A program made the translations under genes and the position numbers. Below, one piece after another: positions 1-5,877 of a DNA stretch of 15,960 nucleotides. The DNA is from Candidatus Sulfotelmatobacter sp. (GTDB taxonomy: Bacteria; Acidobacteriota; Terriglobia; Terriglobales; Acidobacteriaceae), in assembly GCA_030037515.1 (NCBI GenBank), contig JASHRE010000641.1:1-15960 (forward strand). The letters run 5' to 3'. Positions within the stretch are counted from its first letter, which is position 1. Every line of letters begins with the position of its first letter. Under the pieces are notes generated by a model. It did not search any database, was not told the DNA's origin, and worked only from the letters and a program-made list of their open reading frames with translations.

Positions 1-1347
1 AGGCGATACCGGAGACGGCGGCGACATGGGGGAGAATTCCGCCTGCGCTGCGACTGGTGAGGTCGGTTGAAGGGCGCCGGTGGGGAATATTGGTGCGCGA
101 GGAGCGAGGGATGCGACCGCCATCGTGACGGGAGCTCGTGGCGATTGCGGGGCTGGTGGCACTCGCGGTGCGATTGGTTTCGTCGGGCTGAGCGCCGGTG
201 TGTCGCTTTGAGCGAAAGCAACGAGCTGGGGCGCTCGGGCGCTCAGACAAGTGAGCGCCACAACGACAGCCAATGCCAAGGCCAGCGGCCCCATAGTAAG
301 ACGGGGAGCTGCGTTCCGCGTGCGATCAAGCATCTGACCGACGCGCCGGAACAGCTGCGAACGGTTCCCGGCTGCTCCTGCTGTGAGGACACTGGCGCAC
401 TGCCATTGGGAGAGCTCGGCGACTTTGGTCAGAGCAGCGGCATAGGGTCGCGGCGTTCCGGTTGCGGCGATAACCCAATCGTCACACGACATTTCCCGCG
501 CCAACGAGATCTCATAGCCAAGCCAATAAACCGCCGGTTGCACGGGCAGAACGGCTTCGATCAACTTCTGAGCCAGGTTGCTCCAGTCGTCGTAGCGATG
601 CACGTGGGCGAGTTCGTGAAGGACAATCTGCTCCAGTTCGGAGTGCGAAAGTGTTTCGAGAAGTGTACGCGGAATCAAGATCACCGCCCGGAAAAAACCG
701 AGCGACATCGGTCCACTGACACGGCTCGAAACCAGCAATTGCGGCCGCCGGCGGATGCCGTGGGTCGCGCACAAACGACTGAAGCGCAGCTGACAATCTG
801 GCGACGCCGGCGTTGCGGTTGATTTCAGGCTTCGCAAAACGTAATATCCCGCAGCCAGCCGGGCAAGCAGCACGAACGAGAACACCGCCCAGACGATTGC
901 CATCGCGCGCAGCACCTTTACCGAGTGAATGCGAATCAGATGGTGTTCGGATAGCGATGCCCCGGACAAGAAGTTTATGGAGGCATTTTGAGAATGCGTT
1001 GATTCCAGGCGTTGCTCGGACGTCGACGCACTGCTTTGTGATGGAACCGAGTCGACTGGCGAGGTATGAATCCTGCGTCCTGCCGGCGCAGGTAGGGGGA
1101 TGACGGCTGGAGTTGGGGAGACAACGGCGAGCGATTCGATGCCCGGCTTGGCGACAGAGACTCGGGGGGGAAACGGAGTAGCGACGAGCGCGACGACGGC
1201 GAGCAAGGTCATCCAGAGGACGGTGAAGCGAGTCGTCGCGTTGAATCGCGGAAACAATTTCAGAATCAACGTCATGGTCGCGGCCACAATTGCCCCCAGG
1301 CAGATTCCATTCAGAACAGTGGTCATGACAAGATTCATGGGCGTCAT
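1..1347 (-). CDS. BlaR1-like M56 family membrane metallopeptidase (3' end off window)
   Basis: The frame is open from 1347 to the left edge (449 codons, no stop), so the C-terminus is missing. It is an integral-membrane zinc peptidase of the M56/BlaR1 family; in that family it senses an extracellular signal and leads to inactivation of a BlaI-type repressor. Membrane segments are visible at about residues 6-30, 40-57 and 145-170. The zinc-binding HELAH lies at 244-248, followed by REMSCDDW with Glu285 as the likely third ligand. Another hydrophobic segment lies at about 352-367. A Pro/Ala/Val-rich tail follows, and a second Pro/Ser-rich loop lies at about 58-120. The ATG overlaps the blaI stop as ATGA, which implies translational coupling. 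No penicillin-binding sensor domain is seen in the part present. The family call is firm; the ligand is unknown. Confidence 0.9.
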   Translation of the reverse strand, partial: MTPMNLVMTTVLNGICLGAIVAATMTLILKLFPRFNATTRFTVLWMTLLAVVALVATPFPPRVSVAKPGIESLAVVSPTPAVIPLPAPAGRRIHTSPVDSVPSQSSASTSEQRLESTHSQNASINFLSGASLSEHHLIRIHSVKVLRAMAIVWAVFSFVLLARLAAGYYVLRSLKSTATPASPDCQLRFSRLCATHGIRRRPQLLVSSRVSGPMSLGFFRAVILIPRTLLETLSHSELEQIVLHELAHVHRYDDWSNLAQKLIEAVLPVQPAVYWLGYEISLAREMSCDDWVIAATGTPRPYAAALTKVAELSQWQCASVLTAGAAGNRSQLFRRVGQMLDRTRNAAPRLTMGPLALALAVVVALTCLSARAPQLVAFAQSDTPALSPTKPIAPRVPPAPQSPRAPVTMAVASLAPRAPIFPTGALQPTSPVAAQAEFSPMSPPSPVSP

Positions 1348-1733
1348 TTCTGCTCTCCTTCACTTTCCGCGATCATTTTCTTGATGCGGCGCAATTCCGC
1401 TCGACCTATGGCTTCTTCTTTCAAAAGATTGACCACCAAGAGTTCGCGCGAGCCTCCGAAGAAGCGGTTGACCAGATACCCCAGCGCGGTGCGGCTGGCT
1501 TCTTCCTGAGCGATGACCGGTTCGTAAACAAAGGCGCGCCCCTTTTTGCTGTGCCGCAGGTAACCCTTGCGTTCGAGAATGCGAAGCGTGGTTAACACCG
1601 TGCTGTAGGCCAGCGGCGGATCGTCGGTGAGTGACTCCGCGACATCGCCGACCGTCGCCGACCCCTTCTTCCAAACCACGTTCATCAACCGCAATTCGCC
1701 TTCTGTTAGGTTCGGTGATTTTCTTCTCGCCAA
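1344..1733 (-). CDS. BlaI/MecI/CopY family transcriptional repressor
   Basis: This is a 129-aa winged-helix DNA-binding repressor that normally acts as a dimer on its own promoter and is inactivated by the partner M56 peptidase. Residues 9-70 carry the family pattern: LTEGELRLMNVVW, then GSATVGDVAESL, the recognition-helix stretch LAYSTVLTTLRILERKGYL and the wing KGRAFVYEP. Residues 75-125 form the helical dimerisation tail. I chose the TTG at 1733 because AAGGGGG lies seven bases upstream and it gives the usual family N-terminus (MARRKSPNLTEGE). An in-frame ATG at 1760 and a longer frame to 1811 exist, but they would run through the predicted operator and promoter. The gene overlaps the peptidase by ATGA. 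Autoregulation through the flanking 18-bp repeats is inferred. Confidence 0.92.
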   Translation of the reverse strand: MARRKSPNLTEGELRLMNVVWKKGSATVGDVAESLTDDPPLAYSTVLTTLRILERKGYLRHSKKGRAFVYEPVIAQEEASRTALGYLVNRFFGGSRELLVVNLLKEEAIGRAELRRIKKMIAESEGEQK

Positions 1734-1758
1734 CGTCGTTCCCCCTTGGGAATGAAAC

Positions 1759-1776
1759 ATTAACAAATTAATAGTT
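1759..1776. promoter_or_regulatory. Candidate BlaI operator, proximal copy
   Basis: The 18-base element ATTAACAAATTAATAGTT is copied with one mismatch at 1811-1828. This copy lies just downstream of the predicted -10, over the predicted transcription start. It contains the self-complementary hexamer ATTAAT and near-symmetric AT-rich halves, as expected for a dimeric winged-helix repressor. Binding by BlaI is inferred. Confidence 0.5.
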
Positions 1777-1781
1777 GCACC

Positions 1782-1811
1782 TGTATACCGCCGGCAGGTC
1801 GGCTTTGTCAA
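1782..1811 (-). promoter_or_regulatory. Predicted sigma70-type promoter of blaI-blaR1
   Basis: On the minus strand a perfect TTGACA (1811-1806) is followed 18 bases later by TATACA (1787-1782). That predicts a start near 1775 and a leader of about 40 bases to the TTG start of blaI. The call comes from sequence inspection only. Confidence 0.6.
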
Positions 1812-1828
1812 TTAATAAATTAATAGTT
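1811..1828. promoter_or_regulatory. Candidate BlaI operator, distal copy
   Basis: The 18-base element ATTAATAAATTAATAGTT matches 1759-1776 at 17 of 18 positions in the same orientation, with starts 52 bp apart (about five helical turns). It abuts the -35 hexamer on its upstream side. It holds two ATTAAT palindromes separated by AA. Repressor binding is inferred. Confidence 0.5.
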
Positions 1829-1914
1829 CGAATGCTCTGAATTGCGCGGCCGCCATGAGTGGGAAGTGACCTGAGGCTGACTGCAGTTTGCCAAACAACA
1901 TGCCCGGAAACCCG
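1829..1914. other. Gap between tolC stop and blaI control region
   Basis: This 86-base stretch lies downstream of the TolC-like gene and upstream of the distal repeat. It contains a GCGGCCGC palindrome, but I see no hairpin followed by a T-run, so any tolC terminator here is not evident. Confidence 0.4.
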
Positions 1915-3810
1915 TCAATGAGTGCTTCTCCCCGAGGTCGCCGGTTGAGGTCCAGTTTGTGGGGGGGTAGAACCATCTCCCGCTGGGATCTGGCCGCGCA
2001 CCGCATCCGACAACTCGATGTTGTTCCTGTCCAGAATGGTTCCCGTCGCCAGTTCAAACTGGATCAAGGCCTTGGCGTAGGAAGCTCGAGCCCGGACTTC
2101 GTCGTTCTCGGCCGCGGCTAGCTCCCGCTCGGCGCTGATCACCTCGTCTACCTGCGCCAGAGCGAAGGCGAATTTCTTTTTGTCCACTTCGACCACCTGC
2201 CGTGCCAGCTTTGTCAATTGCAAGGTCGCGTCAAGTTGGCCTCTAGCCTGCTGAACCGCACTTACGGCCTTGCTCACATCCCACACGCTCTGGTTCTGCG
2301 CCTGTTCTAACTGCATCTCCAGTTGCCGTTTCTCAAGCAAGGCCCGGGCAGCATCGGCTTGAGCCGTTCGATTACCAAGCGGAATGCTCAGCCGCAACCC
2401 GTAGGAATAATTTCCATATCGATTGTGTATCACGTCAGTCAGGGAAGGATCGAGAGCGCCTCCCAACCCCGACGGGGCGTACTCCACATAGGCGAGGACA
2501 TTCGGCAATAGGCCGTTGCGCACGGCTTCTATTGTAATTTCCTGGTTCCCGAGATTGAGTTGTGCCTGTTCGATTTCCGGGCGGTTTCGAGCAGCCTCCT
2601 CGAAAGCTTCAGCGAGGCTGGGGATATCATCGGGTTTGGGTTCGGGCAGACTATCTGTTGGTATGATTCTGCTGTTTGCCAGCTCAACGCTGAAATTTTT
2701 GCAGATCTCCGCCTTGAGTGACTGAGAGTCTTGGTCAAAATTGTTTTGCGCCACCAACAAATCCTGTTGTCGAGCAACGACATCTCTTTGGGTGGACAGT
2801 AAGTCAGACGCGGCAACAGCGCGAACCTGCACTTCCAGGCGTTGTTTTTCCAAGAGGTCTTTGACGGAAGCCAATTCTTCCTGCGAGACGCGTATGGTGT
2901 CCTGGTCGGTGAGCAAATCGTAATAGGTAGAAATCACCTTGGAGAGTATGTCGACAACGTGTTGGCGAAACACGCTCCGGGAGTACTTGAGATCATTTTG
3001 CGAAATGCGGATAAATTTGGCGTTCGCTCGATAGCCGAATCCGTTCAGTAGTTGCTGACTCAGACCTACATACAGGTTCGAAGCCACATCGGGGTTGTAC
3101 AATTCCGTGGTTGCGTTCGAAGATTCACGATAAGCATTCACACCCGCATAAAAACTGGTTCCGGTTAAGAAACCTTGCACATAGCTGGTGCTCAGGTAGG
3201 CAGAATGCGTACCTTCAACGGGCACTCCGCTCACGACCGTGTAGTTGAGTGGAGTCAACGCGTTATCCCAGCCGTAAAACACGCTCACGGTTGGGTCGCA
3301 GCACCCAACCGAGCCGAGGGTCGGAATGTTGCCTCCCAGGATTCCCCCCGCGCCCGTGGAGCCGCTGGCGCGTCCACTGCCAACGCTGGCCCCGAGTTCG
3401 GCGGAAAATATAGTGTTTGATTGGTAGGCACCGGCTACTCCGCGGGAAGCTCCCCCTCCTTTGGCACGCAGGAGGTCAGTCTCTGCGATTGGTAAGTTAT
3501 AGCGAGCGACTGCGACTTCCAAATTGTTTTCCAGCGCGAGCTCGATTGCGTCTGCGAATGACAGGTGCAGCTCGCCGGCCACGATCAGATTCCCCAGCCT
3601 TTGTGAATTGGTTAGGATTGCGGGAGGCACGAAGCGAGTCCTTGTGTAGGCTGAAAATAGATGCGTAAACTTTTGAGCCTTCGTGTAATCGATTTCCGTT
3701 GCTTCGGTTGGCGCCGATGCCTTCTGTTGTGCGCTCAGCTGCCCCGTCATAGCGAAGAGCCAAGCAAGACCGATTGCAACGCCTCCAACGCTCAATAGCC
3801 TAGATTGCAT
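1915..3810 (-). CDS. TolC-like outer-membrane efflux protein
   Basis: This 631-aa protein is the predicted outer-membrane channel partner of an HlyD/MacA-type exporter. It opens with a signal peptide (MQSRLLSVGGVAIGLAWLFAM, likely cut after LSA near residue 27). The first OEP repeat begins near residue 90 with LHLSFADAIELALENNLEVAVARYNL, which is characteristic of the family. The second repeat follows RPEIEQAQLNLGNQEI, and long coiled-coil helices rich in Gln and Ala run to about residue 600. Loops of about 60-100 residues rich in Gly/Ser/Tyr in the N-terminal half make it longer than E. coli TolC. The ATG at 3810 has GAGGGAG seven bases upstream; a GTG at 3837 is in frame but less well placed. 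It follows the adaptor gene by 51 bases on the same strand, so the two are probably one operon. Confidence 0.9.
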   Translation of the reverse strand: MQSRLLSVGGVAIGLAWLFAMTGQLSAQQKASAPTEATEIDYTKAQKFTHLFSAYTRTRFVPPAILTNSQRLGNLIVAGELHLSFADAIELALENNLEVAVARYNLPIAETDLLRAKGGGASRGVAGAYQSNTIFSAELGASVGSGRASGSTGAGGILGGNIPTLGSVGCCDPTVSVFYGWDNALTPLNYTVVSGVPVEGTHSAYLSTSYVQGFLTGTSFYAGVNAYRESSNATTELYNPDVASNLYVGLSQQLLNGFGYRANAKFIRISQNDLKYSRSVFRQHVVDILSKVISTYYDLLTDQDTIRVSQEELASVKDLLEKQRLEVQVRAVAASDLLSTQRDVVARQQDLLVAQNNFDQDSQSLKAEICKNFSVELANSRIIPTDSLPEPKPDDIPSLAEAFEEAARNRPEIEQAQLNLGNQEITIEAVRNGLLPNVLAYVEYAPSGLGGALDPSLTDVIHNRYGNYSYGLRLSIPLGNRTAQADAARALLEKRQLEMQLEQAQNQSVWDVSKAVSAVQQARGQLDATLQLTKLARQVVEVDKKKFAFALAQVDEVISAERELAAAENDEVRARASYAKALIQFELATGTILDRNNIELSDAVRGQIPAGDGSTPPQTGPQPATSGRSTH

Positions 3811-3861
3811 GGTTCGCTCCCTCGACCGGTTCTTCACTTTGTACCCAAGCTGTTTCTTCAG

Positions 3862-5121
3862 CTAATTCAGTCGAATGCGATCGGTGTTGTCGTAACGCGA
3901 CATATCAGAGAGGATGACCGTATCGCCTTCATGCAAGCCTTGCAAAACCTGAATCGCGTTCACCGAGGCCCTCCCCACTTTCACGGTAACGCGGGCGGCT
4001 CCTCTTTGGTCGGGATCAAGTTTGAACAAAGTGATGGCGCTGTTCTCCTGGCCAAACGCCGGGCGCCCCACGTAGATCACGTCATCCAGGCGTTCGAGAT
4101 CAATGGTTCCGTCGACGCTCAGATCCGGCCGAGCGCCTTTGGGAAGATCATCGGCAAGGCGCACATCGACCGTCACTGTGCCGTTTTGCACCCCCGGATC
4201 CACCCGCATAACGGTTCCCGACACGGTTCCGTTGTGGGTATCAATCAAAGCGGGCTGGCCGATCTGGACATCGCGGGCTTGGGTTTCGGAAACTTTCAAC
4301 TCGGCGATCAGGTGGTTGGGCTGAACCACCCTGGCGACCATCGTGCCCGGCATCAAATGTTGCCCGACTTCGAGAGGCAGGTCCACCAGCACGCCTTCAA
4401 TGCCAGCGCGAACTTGCAAAGCATCCAGCTGTTTCTGCTTGAGCTCGGCCAGCACTCGCATCTGATCCACTTTGGCCTGCTCTTCGGCAAGTTGGGACTC
4501 GATCGCCTTCTGATTGACGGCTAAGCGCCCGGTCGCAATATCGTCCCGCGCCTTGAGTTCGTCGGCCTTGTTTTTGGAATCGTCATAGGCCAGCCCAGAG
4601 ATGACGCCAAAATCGTAGAGCTGCTTGTCCGAGTCCGAGTGAAGTTTCGCTTGCGTATAGTCGGCTTTCACAGTGGCGGCATCAGCTTTCTGATTCATCA
4701 GATCGCTTTCCAGCGTTACTCTCAAACTCTGATATTCAGACTCGGCCGCCTTCAGCTGCAGCTTAGCGTCAACCGCCGCTTCCTCGACCTGCGGGTTGCT
4801 CATTTCCACCAAGATCGTATCGGCTTTAACTTGTGAACCCGGCAACATACGGATGCGAACCACGGTGGCCTCAGTTTCTGCAGGAATTTGGCGGGTGAAC
4901 TCCTGGCTGGGAATTAGGGACCCGAGGCCGCGCACCTGGCGGAGCATGGAGCCCCGCTTGACGGTATCGGTCCAGACGGTGCCGCGTTCGACTTCGGGGG
5001 CAGCAGGTTTCAGCCGCATGACGGCAACCGTCACGGCGGTGAGACAAACGAGCCCGACAGCCGACCATAAGATCTGCCGTCGCCTTCTCTGCTGCCGAAA
5101 CTCCGGTCGTGCGATATCCAT
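3862..5121 (-). CDS. HlyD/MacA-like periplasmic adaptor subunit
   Basis: This 419-aa membrane-fusion protein of the HlyD/RND-MFP type would bridge an inner-membrane transporter to the TolC channel. A positively charged N-terminus (QQRRRRQ) precedes one membrane anchor at about 18-36. A barrel/lipoyl half follows (EATVVRIRMLPGSQVKADTILVEM, 85-107). A long alpha-helical hairpin lies at about 110-250, then the second lipoyl half (VRAGIEGVLVDLPLEVGQHL). The beta-barrel and membrane-proximal domains end near VLQGLHEGDTVIL. I chose the ATG at 5121 because MDIARPEF is, as I recall, a typical acidobacterial HlyD start. The frame is open to 5298, but that extension has no recognisable content. The ribosome site is weak. 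The neighbours are tolC downstream and divergent padR upstream. Confidence 0.9.
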   Translation of the reverse strand: MDIARPEFRQQRRRRQILWSAVGLVCLTAVTVAVMRLKPAAPEVERGTVWTDTVKRGSMLRQVRGLGSLIPSQEFTRQIPAETEATVVRIRMLPGSQVKADTILVEMSNPQVEEAAVDAKLQLKAAESEYQSLRVTLESDLMNQKADAATVKADYTQAKLHSDSDKQLYDFGVISGLAYDDSKNKADELKARDDIATGRLAVNQKAIESQLAEEQAKVDQMRVLAELKQKQLDALQVRAGIEGVLVDLPLEVGQHLMPGTMVARVVQPNHLIAELKVSETQARDVQIGQPALIDTHNGTVSGTVMRVDPGVQNGTVTVDVRLADDLPKGARPDLSVDGTIDLERLDDVIYVGRPAFGQENSAITLFKLDPDQRGAARVTVKVGRASVNAIQVLQGLHEGDTVILSDMSRYDNTDRIRLN

Positions 5122-5341
5122 CGCCCGCAGACTGTGCAAATACCCTGCCAGACCGGCAACCACTTGGTATTGTTGGAAATAGGGAAGAAACACTGTCGGG
5201 CGGAATCTGGTCCGGCTCGCGCTGTTCGGTGCCGGACTGAAGTGTCCATTAACGGACGTTACTGGGAATCCCTCTCTTTCAATTTGGCCGCTTGACACGT
5301 CATGGTCGGACGTCTACCATCGAGCAGCAAGCGAAGGTAGA
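5122..5341. promoter_or_regulatory. Divergent hlyD/padR intergenic region
   Basis: This 220-base region separates the leftward hlyD-tolC pair from rightward padR. The padR promoter and a dyad lie at 5292-5320. I found no convincing promoter for hlyD on the minus strand. If the PadR dyad site is functional, repression could reach both directions, but that is inference. Confidence 0.5.
5292..5320 (+). promoter_or_regulatory. Predicted padR promoter with overlapping dyad
   Basis: TTGACA at 5292-5297 is followed after 17 bases by TACCAT at 5315-5320, predicting a start near 5327. An inverted repeat, ATGGT (5302-5306) and ACCAT (5316-5320), flanks the palindrome GACGTC (5309-5314) and covers the spacer and -10. 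This is a plausible autoregulatory site for the PadR protein encoded just downstream. Confidence 0.55.
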
Positions 5342-5710
5342 ATGTCTTCTATGAAAAAAAGAACCCAGAAACACACCGACCTTCTTCAAGGCACGCTGGA
5401 CATGCTGATCTTGCGAACTCTTATTTATGGAGCTGCTCACGGTCACCAAATCGGCAAACACATTCAACGGACCACGAATGACTTCCTGCAGATGCAGCAC
5501 GGTTCACTGTATCCCGCATTGCACCGGCTGGAGCGAAGGGGGTGGGTGGTTTCCAAATGGGAAATGGCTCCGGATCGCAACCGGGAATTCAAATACTACC
5601 GGTTGACCAAGAAAGGCAAGAAGCAGCTTGTAGTCGAAGAATCGAAATGGAAGCGGATGGCGGAAGCCGTGGCACGAGTGATGTGGCCGGCCACCACGGA
5701 GGAGAGTTGA
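5342..5710 (+). CDS. PadR family transcriptional regulator
   Basis: This 122-aa winged-helix regulator is of the PadR type that sits ahead of MacB/FtsX-like permeases in Acidobacteriota. Visible landmarks are LLQGTLDMLILRTLIYGAAHGHQIG (about 14-38), the recognition helix QHGSLYPALHRLERRGWV (53-70) and the wing EFKYYRLTKKGKKQL (82-97). A short C-terminal helix makes it a small-type PadR. The start is either the ATG at 5342 (GAAGG four bases upstream) or the ATG at 5351. The next large gene starts 167 bases later on the same strand and is a likely target or operon partner. The ligand is unknown. Confidence 0.93.
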   Translation: MSSMKKRTQKHTDLLQGTLDMLILRTLIYGAAHGHQIGKHIQRTTNDFLQMQHGSLYPALHRLERRGWVVSKWEMAPDRNREFKYYRLTKKGKKQLVVEESKWKRMAEAVARVMWPATTEES

Positions 5711-5711
5711 G

Positions 5712-5729
5712 ATGAAATGGTGGACATAG
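5712..5729 (+). other. Five-codon frame MKWWT with amber stop; vestigial start or leader peptide
   Basis: ATG at 5712 follows GGAGAG (5701-5706) at a good distance and lies one base after the padR TGA. It encodes MKWWT and then TAG. Past the amber the same frame stays open for 28 codons to a TAA at 5817, with a hydrophobic run (RLWQLLALASLAASLLPARR). The start resembles that of the permease at 5878 (MRWWQ). It could be a decayed permease start, a small membrane protein broken by the amber, or a coupling leader. Expression is unproven. Confidence 0.3.
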
Positions 5730-5747
5730 CGACTTTGGCAGCTGCTT

Positions 5748-5784
5748 GCGCTGGCGTCGCTGGCTGCCAGTCTTCTGCCAGCGC
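5748..5784 (+). repeat. Nested inverted repeats between padR and permease
   Basis: GCGCTGGC (5748-5755) is perfectly complementary to GCCAGCGC (5777-5784). Between them GCTGGC (5759-5764) and GCCAG (5766-5770) offer alternative pairings. The arms could form mutually exclusive hairpins in the mRNA. No T-run follows, so a simple intrinsic terminator is not supported. Confidence 0.45.
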
Positions 5785-5877
5785 GCCGCTTCCCTCGACC
5801 CCGTACAAGCACTGCCTAATGAGTGACGTGGCGGGACGGACGCAGCAGTGATGCCGAACCCGCCGGGGAGATGTGAG

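Noticed and set aside
67..822. Long plus-strand open frame
   Set aside because: It is antisense to the M56 peptidase, whose opposite-strand frame carries HELAH and membrane segments. The plus-strand product has no recognisable domain.
512..1363. 283-residue minus-strand open frame
   Set aside because: It is out of phase with the M56 frame on the same strand. Its product is Arg/Ser/His-rich with no domain, while the adjacent phase gives a clear M56 protein.
3805..4524. 239-residue plus-strand frame
   Set aside because: It is fully antisense to the HlyD gene and its composition mirrors the coding strand. No motif or ribosome site supports it.
5122..5298. N-terminal extension of HlyD to 5298
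   Set aside because: The extra residues have no domain or signal, and the MDIARPEF start fits the family better.
5712..5784. A true tryptophan-type attenuator
   Set aside because: The Trp codons are explained by the usual MRWW/MKWW start of these permeases. No T-run follows the hairpin, and the downstream gene has no link to tryptophan. It is kept only as a structural resemblance.
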